A stretch of DNA of 64,000 bases, from positions 62,001 to 126,000 of the forward strand of contig NZ_JAKIKW010000002.1 in assembly GCF_023283945.1 (NCBI RefSeq), in the 5' to 3' direction. Shown here piece after piece: positions 15,954-24,848 of the stretch; the stretch's first letter is position 1; each line of letters begins with the position of its first letter. Source of the stretch: Shewanella gelidimarina. Its GTDB lineage: Bacteria > Pseudomonadota > Gammaproteobacteria > Enterobacterales > Shewanellaceae. A program made the translations under genes and the position numbers. The notes beneath the pieces are model-generated. The model was given only the letters and a program-made list of their open reading frames with translations. It did not search any database and was not told the origin of the DNA.

Positions 15954-17128
15954 TGTTAGATCAATTTAGAATTAATCCTAAAAATAGTGATATCAGTCTA
16001 CAAGATATAAAGCCTAAAATTGATAAAGGGTTTGAGTTACAAGAACTAGATTTTGAAACTCAAAGCAGAGATGAAGCTATAAAATATAGTAATGCGATTA
16101 TTCTTGCTCCCGATTATCAGCGAGAGTATAGGTCTTCAATTGCTGATGAAAGTTCACTGATCGAATCTATTTTACTTGGAATCCCTATTCCTGCAATATT
16201 TTTTGCAAGTCGTAAAGTTAATTTGGTGCCAGTTCTTAATGTTGTTGATGGACAGCACCGCCTTCGTGCTTTTTATCGTTTCATGAATAACGCATACGCT
16301 TTAAAAGATTTAAAAATACTTAAGACTTTTGAAGGTAAAAGGTTTAAGGACCTTAAGATTGATGAAGTTCACATTTTCAATAGTACAAATATCTCAGCAG
16401 TTATTTTTCAAGATTTCCCGGGTGAAAATTTCGAGCTAGAAATATTTAAACGATATAATCAAGGGACGAAGCCACTAACTCCTCAAGAAATAAGACACGC
16501 TGTATACTCTTCTCGGATAAATGATATGGTTAACACTTTTTGTAAAGAAACATTAGAATTAACTAACAAAGATGATAACTACCAACTGAAAATAGCATAT
16601 GCAATATCGAAAGAAAAATATCAGAAAAAGAAAATTCAAGAAAGTATATTTGTTATATTAAGTATTCTTGAAAATGGTATATCTCAAAGGTTAAATAAAT
16701 CACCAGAATACGCTGAAAGCTATATGAAAAGTAAAAATGAATTTGAAAAAATGTCTGTATGTGAAGAAGATATAGTTAGAAACTTAGAAATCACAAAGAC
16801 TCTATTTACAAATTTCAACCGATTAATTAAAAAACTCACAAGTAAAACAGTGACACCTTTTTCAAAAGAAATATACGGTGTGTCGAGTCGAAGCAATAAG
16901 TTTCAAGTGTCAATATCGATGATACTTTCTTCGATATATCATGATATATCTAGCAAAATAAATATAGATGCTTTGTTAGAGGATGAAGAAATCCTACGTT
17001 TTCATGAAACGATAGAAAAAAACTTGATTAATAGCTATCTTGAAGATCCGGATTATAACGCTTCGACAACTAACCCTATAGAAATAGAAAAGCTTACGAA
17101 TAAGATATGTACTGAATTAGCGTATTAA
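15953..17128 (+). CDS. DUF262 (GmrS-like) domain protein
   Basis: A 391-residue protein. Residues ~45-110 carry the DUF262 pattern: an APDYQREYRS segment and the hallmark DGQHRL at ~97 (ParB/sulfiredoxin-like nucleotide-binding fold, as in the GmrSD Type IV restriction system). Next comes the KRYNQGTKPLTPQEIRHAVY block at ~165-184. No C-terminal GmrD/HNH nuclease is visible, so any nuclease would have to come from elsewhere. It is coupled to the FRG gene. A phage-defence role is plausible but unproven. Confidence 0.75.
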   Translation: MLDQFRINPKNSDISLQDIKPKIDKGFELQELDFETQSRDEAIKYSNAIILAPDYQREYRSSIADESSLIESILLGIPIPAIFFASRKVNLVPVLNVVDGQHRLRAFYRFMNNAYALKDLKILKTFEGKRFKDLKIDEVHIFNSTNISAVIFQDFPGENFELEIFKRYNQGTKPLTPQEIRHAVYSSRINDMVNTFCKETLELTNKDDNYQLKIAYAISKEKYQKKKIQESIFVILSILENGISQRLNKSPEYAESYMKSKNEFEKMSVCEEDIVRNLEITKTLFTNFNRLIKKLTSKTVTPFSKEIYGVSSRSNKFQVSISMILSSIYHDISSKINIDALLEDEEILRFHETIEKNLINSYLEDPDYNASTTNPIEIEKLTNKICTELAY

Positions 17129-17182
17129 ACACATGGTGTAAACATATATTAACTTCATGATATCAACTTCATGGAGTTACTC

Positions 17183-17569
17183 ATGTTCAAAATCACAAAC
17201 TGGAAAAACATACCGACACTACCAATCAATCCTGCCTTATTAAATCAACTAAAACAACATCTTCAATCACCATTTAACGATGAAAATGAAACTCAATCGA
17301 TATGGACTGAACTCGAATGTGAGCTGTGGTTGATTTCATCACTTTCAGACATTTCTAGTGTCGGCGTCGACGGAAATTCAATGACAACCAGCAGTAGGAA
17401 CCTACTTAATTTTGCTCTAGAGAACATCGAATTTGAAGATGAGCTAGAACAAGATTACTTACTGACACTTACCATCTTAAATAGCTCTGGTCAGGGCCTA
17501 TATCTACTGATGCCTAAATCACTAAAACCTGAGCTAATGGATGCTCTAGGAGTTATTCATGAACTCTAA
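17183..17569 (+). CDS. Small hypothetical protein of island 1
   Basis: A 128-residue protein. The ATG at 17183 is preferred because GGAG lies six bases upstream; a further ATG at 17171 would place that ribosome site inside the gene. It is acidic, with two predicted helical halves around a polar loop containing a CG-periodic box (V-G-V-D-G). The stop overlaps the next start by 11 bases. No family recognised. Confidence 0.6.
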   Translation: MFKITNWKNIPTLPINPALLNQLKQHLQSPFNDENETQSIWTELECELWLISSLSDISSVGVDGNSMTTSSRNLLNFALENIEFEDELEQDYLLTLTILNSSGQGLYLLMPKSLKPELMDALGVIHEL

Positions 17570-17954
17570 AACGAATAGAAAGCAAGATACGAAGAAACCT
17601 CAGCTACCTAAAATCTCTAAGGACATAACGGCTCAAGATAGCACTGTCATATCAACTAAAGAGAATACTAAGCCTGAATTGAGCGGCATACGTAAAGGTT
17701 CAGCCCCTAAGATCAGGAATAGTACTCAACTCATTCACTATGGCATCGGTAAAAGTAACGGTACTGATGTATTGCAGCTCATATCTAACACTAACAACGG
17801 ACTGTTTTCTGACGAGCTGATAGCTATTGAATCAATACAAAAATGCCTCTCTGGTTTAGCTAATGGCTCAACGTTCACCTCTCGAATATTCCATTCACTA
17901 TTTAAGCAAAAAAGTAATAACAATGCAGGATTCCTCGGTGCTGTACTTAGGTAA
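17559..17954 (+). CDS. Small basic hypothetical protein, coupled to the preceding gene
   Basis: A 131-residue protein. The first ~60 residues are Lys/Thr/Ser-rich and probably disordered; the rest is helical. It overlaps the upstream gene by 11 bases and precedes a 41-codon open frame. No family recognised. Its basic N-terminus could bind nucleic acid or an acidic partner. Confidence 0.55.
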   Translation: MNSKTNRKQDTKKPQLPKISKDITAQDSTVISTKENTKPELSGIRKGSAPKIRNSTQLIHYGIGKSNGTDVLQLISNTNNGLFSDELIAIESIQKCLSGLANGSTFTSRIFHSLFKQKSNNNAGFLGAVLR

Positions 17955-17969
17955 GAGGGAATACTGAAA

Positions 17970-18095
17970 GTGGCAGATAAGAAGTTATTCATGCATCAAT
18001 TAGTGGTTCAGGCTGATGACATAGCTGTAAGTCTAATCGAAGGTAATCTAGTTGATGATGTTGAATTGGATACCACTGAGAAATCCATAAAGTAA
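17970..18095 (+). CDS. Tiny ORF (41 residues), GTG start
   Basis: Starts at GTG with GAGGGA nine bases upstream and encodes a helical acidic peptide starting VADKKLFMHQLVVQ and ending EKSIK. It sits 15 bases after the previous stop, in the same direction, which supports translation as the third member of a small operon. Its size would suit an excisionase or antitoxin, but there is no motif to support either. Confidence 0.45.
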   Translation: MADKKLFMHQLVVQADDIAVSLIEGNLVDDVELDTTEKSIK

Positions 18096-18150
18096 TACCA
18101 TTTACATCTAATCACGTTTTAACCTCTATTCAATCAAGCTAGGGATCAAC

Positions 18151-18627
18151 ATGACTATTCAGATCAAAACTGAAGGCTTGAGTGTACCTGTAAGTCAATC
18201 ACTTACGGCATTACTTACCAAATCACTCAACCACAAATCAATTGAAAATAAGCTGAGTATCGACGGCGTCGACGAACTAGATATCCCCGACGTCACCGTC
18301 AACACTTACTATATAACATTTAATTTTCGCTCACCTGACTACAGTGCTGAATATGGCGGATACCACCCCGTAGAAATTAGTATTGAACGTAAAGGTGATT
18401 TCTGGCTATTGAGTTACATCACTGATTTTTCCTATGTTGGTAGTGGATATTTTGCGGAGTTAGCGAAGGATGCTGATTTTGATTTCACCCATGATGAATT
18501 TCAATCTCAGTTAGGCATTACTAGGCTAAGTGATGCTGCTGAATTCTACCTAGTCTGGGAGGCTAACTTCCTTGAATATGCCACTAATCTAGAAGTATTT
18601 GAGCTGACTATCACCTGTCATGACTAA
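18151..18627 (+). CDS. DUF2787 family protein
   Basis: A 158-residue protein with an AGGGAT ribosome site. The DUF2787 (PF10980) signature is clear: FNFRSPDYSAEYGGYHPVEI at ~68-87, then SYITDFSYVGSGYFAELAKD at ~96-115. The family is frequent in Vibrio and Shewanella islands and has no assigned function. The loop before the conserved core contains two CG-periodic boxes (D-G-V-D and P-D-V-T-V-N). It precedes the integrase. Confidence 0.8.
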   Translation: MTIQIKTEGLSVPVSQSLTALLTKSLNHKSIENKLSIDGVDELDIPDVTVNTYYITFNFRSPDYSAEYGGYHPVEISIERKGDFWLLSYITDFSYVGSGYFAELAKDADFDFTHDEFQSQLGITRLSDAAEFYLVWEANFLEYATNLEVFELTITCHD

Positions 18628-18695
18628 TGCTCACGATTCCCCCCAATATTCAATTCCTAATACTTCCCCTTAATACTTAATCACTAGGGAGACTC

Positions 18696-19883
18696 ATGAA
18701 ATCGCGTAAATTTAAATTCAATAAGCGCCAAATGGATAACCTACCGCCAACACTGCCCGATAGTCGAAGTAATGAAACTGAATATACCGACGAAGGTTGT
18801 TCAGGCTTAAAGCTCATTGTGAATAAACAGGGCCGTAAGCGTTACCTATTTCGTTACACGATTAATGGTATTAAGAGATCACTTCAGCTAGGTGAGTATC
18901 CCGCATTAGATATCCCCATGGCTAGACAGATCGCTAATGAACATAAAAGGGAGTTAGCCCTTGGTCATGATCCTAAACAACTCAGGGATGAGAAAGAGGA
19001 GATTTTAACTTTTCAACAATTCGCGGTTCAACATTATCTACCTTATGCTCGGGTCAACAAGCTAACGGCTGGGAGTGATGACAGTCTACTCAAGCTACAT
19101 TTCTATCCACAATGGGGCTCAAAACCACTGAATAAAATTGGTCAACATGACATTCAAAAGCGACTCGATGAGTTGTTAGTTAACCGAAAACCAGCAACCA
19201 TCAATCGCCTCAGAAGTCTTGTGCTTCGTATGTTCCGGCTAGCATTAGAATGGGGTTTTGTAGATAAGCATCCTGGTACTTACATCAAAAAACTCAAGGA
19301 GAACAATTTAAAGCAACGATTCCTCAGTAAAAAGGAGGTTACTAAGTTCATTACGGCCTGTAATCAAGAACCCAGTAGAACCCAAGGTAACGTCCTTAAG
19401 TTTGCCCTACTGACTGGAATGCGAATGGGTGAAATATGTAATTCGAAATGGTGCAACCTAACCGTCGACGACGTCGGTGATGGGAGCCTTTTTCTACCCC
19501 ATACAAAATCGGGATTATCTAGAACGGTACTACTCAATTCATTAGCCATGGGGGTCACTGAAGAACAGAAGCATCAACGTATTGCCGGAAATAATTACAT
19601 ATTTCCCGGTGATGCAGAGGGAAAACCCATTAGTCATCCTAAGAAATCATTTGCCCGAATCAAAAAAGTTGCAGGTGGATTAGATGGGTTACGTATCCAT
19701 GACTTACGACATTCGTTCGCCTCAATCTTGATTAACTCAGGTAATGCCACTCTATACGATGTTCAGCATTTGTTAGGGCATCAATCACCTCAAACGAGTA
19801 CTCGCTATGCACATTTGGCCTCATCAAGATTAAGAGAGGTTAGTGCTAATGTGTCAGATCTTGTATTGGAAGCAACCCAGTAA
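18696..19883 (+). CDS. int: Tyrosine integrase of island 1
   Basis: A 395-residue P4-type integrase with an AGGGAG ribosome site. Residues ~10-95 are the DUF4102 arm-binding domain (GCSGLKLIVNKQGRKRYLFR, in part). Residues ~115-205 are the core-binding SAM-like domain. The catalytic domain has R in TGMRMGEICN (~240), HDLRHSFA (~335, H-x-x-R), LGHQSP (~360) and the nucleophile Y in STRYAHL (~370). It should recombine the 46-bp tRNA core, in which three copies exist. It lies in the middle of the B region rather than next to an end, unusual for an island integrase but expected if the circle has two attP sites. Confidence 0.92.
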   Translation: MKSRKFKFNKRQMDNLPPTLPDSRSNETEYTDEGCSGLKLIVNKQGRKRYLFRYTINGIKRSLQLGEYPALDIPMARQIANEHKRELALGHDPKQLRDEKEEILTFQQFAVQHYLPYARVNKLTAGSDDSLLKLHFYPQWGSKPLNKIGQHDIQKRLDELLVNRKPATINRLRSLVLRMFRLALEWGFVDKHPGTYIKKLKENNLKQRFLSKKEVTKFITACNQEPSRTQGNVLKFALLTGMRMGEICNSKWCNLTVDDVGDGSLFLPHTKSGLSRTVLLNSLAMGVTEEQKHQRIAGNNYIFPGDAEGKPISHPKKSFARIKKVAGGLDGLRIHDLRHSFASILINSGNATLYDVQHLLGHQSPQTSTRYAHLASSRLREVSANVSDLVLEATQ

Positions 19884-19922
19884 CAACCATCGTCTATTCA
19901 CCATCAATATTAAGGAAATACT

Positions 19923-20009
19923 ATGCCTGTACTTTTCACTAACCCTATTTTTGGATTGGGTTTCATCGTCGGTTATGCCATTTATAAAGAAATGAATAAG
20001 GAATCATAA
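19923..20009 (+). CDS. Tiny single-pass membrane peptide 1 (28 residues)
   Basis: ATG with AAGGA eight to nine bases upstream. The peptide MPVLFTNPIFGLGFIVGYAI is one hydrophobic helix followed by a charged tail (YKEMNKES). It is one base away from a second, similar peptide gene. Both start MP and share an FG-x-G hydrophobic core, suggesting duplication. Possible roles include a small toxin or membrane anchor; not assigned. Confidence 0.55.
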   Translation: MPVLFTNPIFGLGFIVGYAIYKEMNKES

Positions 20010-20010
20010 T

Positions 20011-20109
20011 ATGCCAATACCACTAATTTACTTCGGATATGGGGTTGTAATAGGGTTCTTGTTTGCGGCTAGAGAAGAGCCTAAAAATAGTAGATCTAAT
20101 ACAGCTTAA
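20011..20109 (+). CDS. Tiny single-pass membrane peptide 2 (32 residues)
   Basis: ATG with AAGGA nine bases upstream, inside the end of peptide 1. It encodes MPIPLIYFGYGVVIGFLFAA and then a charged tail (REEPKNSRSNTA). The architecture matches peptide 1. Both carry good ribosome sites, which argues against chance open frames. Confidence 0.55.
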   Translation: MPIPLIYFGYGVVIGFLFAAREEPKNSRSNTA

Positions 20110-20228
20110 ATATTGATATAGGACACGCACTAGGATGTAAAGTAATCTGGTGCGTTTTTTAATTGTTATACCTACACTGAGGTATTGTTGATACAATGTT
20201 CTTTTACAGTCAAAGCGTTAAGCATAAT

Positions 20229-21803
20229 ATGAAAATTAAAAATATAGCGTTAATACTATTTACAATTACTTTTATTGGTTGTGGTGGTGGGGGAACATCT
20301 GCCCCTGTTGATCCTGTTGATCCTGTTGCCCCTATTGCCCCTGTTGATCCTGTTGCCCCTATTGATCCTCAAACGTGTACCCACGATGATACAAGTGATG
20401 GTGTTTTAGTTGATTCAGTTCAAGATCTTCGTGATGCTTTAGTCGCTGCATCCAATAATGGTCAAGATGACATTGTTTATGTTGCATCAGGTTTCTATGA
20501 TGTTCATGAAACAATCGAATATGATGCACAAGGTGCAGTTGATGAAAAGATCTCAGTATTGGGATGTGGCTCAGCAGATGTTGTTTTTGATGGCAATGGT
20601 GAAGTACAGGTTTTTCATTTCAAGAAAGATGGCGATATTGGCGATGTCGACGATTGGAATAATGAAAAAGAAACACAAACTGCACCATTTGCATCATCTG
20701 AAGTATCGGGAATAACTGTGCAAAATGGTTTTTGCTATGAATCTCAAGGATGTAATAAGCATGGACGTTCAGGCGGAGGCATCTTAGTTGAAAGTTACAA
20801 TCTTACAATGCACGATGTTAACTTTACCAATAACTCAACTATGACTGAAGGTTCTGCAGTTAAAGGGGCAATTGATCTTATTATTAAAGACTCGCACTTT
20901 GGTGATAACTATGTAGGTGGTATCTTCGGAGGCACTGTTTCAGCATCAGGTTTAATTGACATTGATAATACAACCTTCACTCGCAACAATTATCGTTCAA
21001 TATATCGCGGTGTTAGTGCATATGTTAATTCATGTCAAGATCCAGTAAATATTAGCAATAGTAAATTCCTTGATAATTCTGGTCAAGCACTCGCTGTATT
21101 GTTCTATGGATGTGAACATGGTGAAGACAGTGAAGTTAATATTATTAACTCTGAATTCACTAATAATACTACCCAATACTCAGTACTTAATGTTCATGGT
21201 GGCGATGTTAATTTAATTAACTCAAAGTTTGATAATAATCAGGAGAAGCTTAAACCTGGATATAAATGCACAAATGGTGGATCTACATGGTGTGCTACAG
21301 GTGGGATATTATCATGGGGTAAATACGAACGAAATGTTGGCGTAGTTACTATTGATGGTTCTGAATTCACTCGTAACAAAGCTGCAGATTACGGAGGTGT
21401 AATTAGCATGGGTAATGGTATTGATTGTGAAACTACACTAAATCCGTCTTATGCTGGATGTGATACCGTTAAAATGTTTAATAGTGATATTGAACCTGAA
21501 GAGTATGATTTAGTCGTTAAAAATTCTACGTTTGATGGTAACATCTCTCATCATGGCGCAGTATTGGCTGTTGGTAAATTTGACACTGCTTCAAGTTTTC
21601 AGTTTGGCAATGTATATATCGAAAATTCAGTATTCAAAAACAATATTGGTGAACGATATGCGCCAGAAGGTCAGTATATATACGGTGAAGAAGATACCAG
21701 TATTATTTTAACTGCTGGCGATTTTACATATTTCAACATGACACTGGAAAACAATACAGCTGAAACTGAGTTACTTGTTAAAGGTAATATCAACGAACTG
21801 TAA
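20229..21803 (+). CDS. Right-handed beta-helix lipoprotein
   Basis: A 524-residue surface lipoprotein. The ATG at 20229 starts a lipoprotein signal peptide with lipobox FIGC, then a GGGG linker and a Pro-rich D-P-V repeat (~26-48). Residues ~70-510 carry repeated short strands of the type N-S-x-F-x-x-N (NISNSKFLDNSG, IINSEFTNNTT, NLINSKFDNNQ), typical of parallel beta-helix (pectate-lyase-like) folds. At least ten cysteines suggest disulfides. Such proteins bind or cleave polysaccharide, or act in adhesion; no catalytic triad could be assigned. It is the last gene before the right inverted repeat and is likely cargo. Confidence 0.75.
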   Translation: MKIKNIALILFTITFIGCGGGGTSAPVDPVDPVAPIAPVDPVAPIDPQTCTHDDTSDGVLVDSVQDLRDALVAASNNGQDDIVYVASGFYDVHETIEYDAQGAVDEKISVLGCGSADVVFDGNGEVQVFHFKKDGDIGDVDDWNNEKETQTAPFASSEVSGITVQNGFCYESQGCNKHGRSGGGILVESYNLTMHDVNFTNNSTMTEGSAVKGAIDLIIKDSHFGDNYVGGIFGGTVSASGLIDIDNTTFTRNNYRSIYRGVSAYVNSCQDPVNISNSKFLDNSGQALAVLFYGCEHGEDSEVNIINSEFTNNTTQYSVLNVHGGDVNLINSKFDNNQEKLKPGYKCTNGGSTWCATGGILSWGKYERNVGVVTIDGSEFTRNKAADYGGVISMGNGIDCETTLNPSYAGCDTVKMFNSDIEPEEYDLVVKNSTFDGNISHHGAVLAVGKFDTASSFQFGNVYIENSVFKNNIGERYAPEGQYIYGEEDTSIILTAGDFTYFNMTLENNTAETELLVKGNINEL

Positions 21804-21829
21804 TAGTTATAAAAAAAAGAGCAGCCATT

Positions 21830-22617
21830 TCACCTTAACCTAAATCCTAAGTCGCTGGGCCTGTCTACTTAGATTGGCCCATTCATCTGCCTCTAGCCCT
21901 TGGTATGACTGAACTGAATCAATCCTAGTTTCACTCCATTCATCGACGGTGACGACGCTCCGGTCCTATTCCGGTCTTTCACCTTCAATTTAGCGTCCAA
22001 CCATTATTTTTTTGAAGTGATTTGTTGTCGGCGTCGACGGTTGAGCTAACTCCATCTAATCCAGTTAACTATTAGCCTGAACTATCTCCCGGAGCTATCC
22101 AGCTAGGCCATCACGCCCTCTATAGCCTTAGAGTCTCAGTATTGAGTGTAATTACGTTGCGGCTCGCTATCGTTCGTTACGGACTAGTTGATTGGGTTCT
22201 ACTATTGAGGGCCTGAGTATTCACTGAACCTATCGACTTATCTATCTACCTAATGCCTAGAGTTCTGAGTGTAAATTCAAAATTGCAGTAGTTCGACGAC
22301 GCCGACGATAGTTGCCAGCATTTATGGGTGAATGACATTGGTTTTAATGAGTAAGGTTCTGATGCTGGAATTGACTAGCCATTACATTAATCTAAGGAGT
22401 TTTGTATATCTGAATGAGATTAAGTATCTGAGTTATGGAGATGAATTTTGGTAAGTGGTTTTACTGATGATTTTGAAGCGGATTGATATTGGAGAATACC
22501 GGAGATAGACAGGGTGGATCTTATAGACATGAAAAAGCCGCATGAATTTCTCCATACGGCTTATCAAGAATTGGTGGCCCCTCTGTGACTCGAACACAGG
22601 ACCTGACGATTATGAGT
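21830..22617 (-). repeat. ~787-bp inverted repeat, right copy (B arm plus core)
   Basis: Reverse complement of 14284-15070 with about 5% differences by eye. It contains the replacement tRNA terminator (near 22530-22562), iteron-like repeats, an ACCGGA pair (21959-21975) and CG-periodic boxes (21943, 22028, 22295). No gene is visible in 21804-22571. Confidence 0.9.
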
Positions 22618-22648
22618 CGTATGCTCTAACCAACTGAGCTAAGGGGCC
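22572..22648 (-). tRNA. ileX: tRNA-Ile2 (CAU anticodon), island 1 attL
   Basis: 77 nt with encoded CCA. The acceptor stem GGCCCCU/AGGGGCC is perfect, the D stem is GCUC/GAGC, the anticodon loop is CUCAUAA, and the T stem is CUGUG/CACAG. The acceptor and D-arm sequences match E. coli ileX rather than elongator Met tRNA, and E. coli ileX also lies near rpoD. So CAU is expected to be lysidine-modified to read AUA. The first anticodon-stem pair is a U-C mismatch. The 3' 46 bases are the attachment core supplied by island 1. Confidence 0.85.
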
Positions 22649-22795
22649 GACTTAAGATAGTCGTCACTATCGAAAGCGAGGAAAGTATACGAGGTTTAAA
22701 AGCGATTGTCACCTGCGTTCTGCGCATAATGCACGTCTATTGATTCAACTGCTTATCTGTTAATCAATCTCAAGCCCGCTTAGTTGAATTTATAC

Positions 22796-22824
22796 AAAAA
22801 AAGCTGCCCATAGGCAGCTTTTTA
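22796..22824 (-). terminator. Terminator of the rpsU-dnaG-rpoD operon
   Basis: AAGCTGCC/GGCAGCTT stem with a four-base loop and T tracts on both sides, downstream of rpoD. Confidence 0.85.
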
Positions 22825-22892
22825 AACAGAGGTAGAATCTATCTTAAGGTGATTAGTCTCTAGTGTAAGACTATTCACCTCTTACCTTGGGA

Positions 22893-24722
22893 CTATTCGT
22901 CTAGGAATGACTTCAAAATCTCTGAACGAGAAGGGTGACGCAACTTACGTAGCGCTTTCGCTTCAATCTGACGAATACGCTCACGGGTTACATCGAACTG
23001 CTTACCCACTTCTTCTAACGTGTGGTCAGTGTTCATGTCGATACCGAAACGCATACGCAGTACTTTAGCTTCACGAGCCGTTAGGCCAGCAAGTACTTCG
23101 TGTGTTGCATTACGTAAGCTTTCGCCTGTCGCAGAGTCCAGCGGTAACTCGAGGGTGGTATCCTCAATAAAGTCACCTAAGTGCGAATCTTCATCGTCAC
23201 CAATAGGTGTTTCCATGGAGATAGGCTCTTTAGCAATCTTAAGTACCTTACGGATCTTGTCTTCAGGCATTAACATGCGCTCAGCAAGCTCTTCTGGAGA
23301 AGGTTCACGACCCATCTCTTGTAGCATTTGACGAGAGATACGGTTTAGCTTGTTGATCGTCTCAATCATATGTACCGGAATACGGATAGTTCTAGCTTGG
23401 TCAGCAATTGAACGAGTAATTGCCTGACGGATCCACCATGTTGCATAAGTCGAGAACTTATAACCACGACGGTATTCAAACTTATCAACCGCTTTCATCA
23501 ATCCGATATTACCTTCTTGAATAAGATCCAAGAACTGTAAACCACGGTTGGTGTATTTCTTAGCGATAGAAATTACTAGACGTAGGTTGGCTTCAACCAT
23601 CTCTTTCTTAGCGCGACGAGCTTTCGCTTCACCGATTGACATACGACGGTTGATGTCTTTAATCGCACCGATAGCTAGGCCAGTTTCTTTCTCAATTGCG
23701 TCAAGCTTTGCACGACAACGCTGTACGTCAAACGCGACGACTTTTAGGCCTTCAACGTGTGATTTTCCTGATGCTAATTCTAGGTTGAACCACTCAATGC
23801 TACTTTCGTTGCTGGTATAAGCTTTAACGAAATTTTTCTTTGGCATTTTAGCTTGTTCAACACAAAGCTTCATGATCAAACGTTCTTGAACACGGACTTT
23901 GTCCATCATTGCGCGCATGCTTTTTACTAAGCGGTCAAACTGCTTAGGCATCAAACGGAATTCTTTAAAAATTTCGCCGATTTCAAATAGTGCGACAGTC
24001 GACTCTGGGTGACCACGACCTTTTACTGCGATGATTTCTAATGCTCTTTCGTGAGCTAGGCGAAGCGTTGTAAATTTCTCTTTTGCTTCTTCAGGATCGG
24101 GACCTTTCGGACCTTCCTCTTCTTCATCTTCATCGTCTTTGTCATCAGCATTTTCTAATTCAGCTTCAGACAAAACAGAACCGACGTGAGTTGCTGCTGG
24201 AGCAACATCTTCAGCATTTGGGTCGATAAAACCAGATATGATGTCAGATAGTCTAACTTCTTCCGCTTCATAACGATCGAATTGCTCAAGGATCATCGCA
24301 ATTGCTTGCGGATATTCGGCGACTGAAGCTTGAACCGTGTTGATCCCTTCTTCAATACGCTTAGCGATTACAATCTCGCCTTCACGGGTCAGTAGTTCAA
24401 CGGTACCCATTTCACGCATATACATACGTACAGGATCGGTAGTACGACCTAATTCAGCTTCTACTGTAGCCAGTGCGGCAGCAGCTTCTTCGGCAGCATC
24501 ATCATCGGTGCTGTCTTCAGACATCATGATATCATCAGCATCCGGAGCCTGTTCATAGACTCGAATACCCATGTCATTGATCATCTGGATAATATCTTCG
24601 ATCTGGTCGGCATCGACCATGTCAGCAGGTAGGTGATCGTTGACTTCTGCATAGGTTAAATAACCTTGCTCTTTACCTTTGGCAAGCAACAATTTAAGTT
24701 GCGACTGCGGAGTATGATCCAT
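22893..24722 (-). CDS. rpoD: RNA polymerase sigma factor RpoD (sigma-70)
   Basis: A 609-residue primary sigma factor. I start at ATG 24722 ([20 protein letters not shown]), which aligns with E. coli RpoD ([12 protein letters not shown]); the track of codons three upstream lacks a spaced ribosome site. Region 1.1 is residues 1-90. There is an acidic non-conserved insert ([13 protein letters not shown]). Region 2.4 is [20 protein letters not shown]. Region 4.2 is the helix-turn-helix [20 protein letters not shown] near the C-terminus. It is the last gene of the macromolecular synthesis operon. Confidence 0.98.
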   Translation of the reverse strand: MDHTPQSQLKLLLAKGKEQGYLTYAEVNDHLPADMVDADQIEDIIQMINDMGIRVYEQAPDADDIMMSEDSTDDDAAEEAAAALATVEAELGRTTDPVRMYMREMGTVELLTREGEIVIAKRIEEGINTVQASVAEYPQAIAMILEQFDRYEAEEVRLSDIISGFIDPNAEDVAPAATHVGSVLSEAELENADDKDDEDEEEEGPKGPDPEEAKEKFTTLRLAHERALEIIAVKGRGHPESTVALFEIGEIFKEFRLMPKQFDRLVKSMRAMMDKVRVQERLIMKLCVEQAKMPKKNFVKAYTSNESSIEWFNLELASGKSHVEGLKVVAFDVQRCRAKLDAIEKETGLAIGAIKDINRRMSIGEAKARRAKKEMVEANLRLVISIAKKYTNRGLQFLDLIQEGNIGLMKAVDKFEYRRGYKFSTYATWWIRQAITRSIADQARTIRIPVHMIETINKLNRISRQMLQEMGREPSPEELAERMLMPEDKIRKVLKIAKEPISMETPIGDDEDSHLGDFIEDTTLELPLDSATGESLRNATHEVLAGLTAREAKVLRMRFGIDMNTDHTLEEVGKQFDVTRERIRQIEAKALRKLRHPSRSEILKSFLDE

Positions 24723-24848
24723 AGATATCATCCAAGTTGGGAAACAGTTAAAACGACGGGCAAAAAACAGCCACTTAAGTCGTTAATTATAGCCTTCGGT
24801 GCTTCGCTGTGCTAGTCCAAGTGCTTACTTTAGGGGCAAAAATTGCCT

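Larger units (their letters stand above)
7513..22617. mobile_element. Island 1: tRNA-Ile2 integrative element with an internal inverted attP
   Basis: A 15-kb element bounded by direct repeats of the tRNA 3' end (7513-7558 and 22572-22617). A third, inverted copy lies at 14283-14328. It encodes a tyrosine integrase, a family-A polymerase, a P-loop ATPase, XRE and ImmA regulators, an FRG/DUF262 pair and small genes. The middle copy has element sequence on both sides: the 5' side matches the arm at attR and the 3' side matches the arm at attL. It is thus a complete attP. Both arms are duplicated in inverted orientation, giving two ~940-bp inverted repeats in the predicted circle. Confidence 0.85.

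Noticed and set aside
22572..22648. Elongator tRNA-Met(CAU) as identity of the tRNA
   Set aside because: The acceptor and D arms resemble ileX (GGCCCCUUAGCUCAG), and the location beside rpoD fits Ile2. Met is not fully excluded without a classifier.
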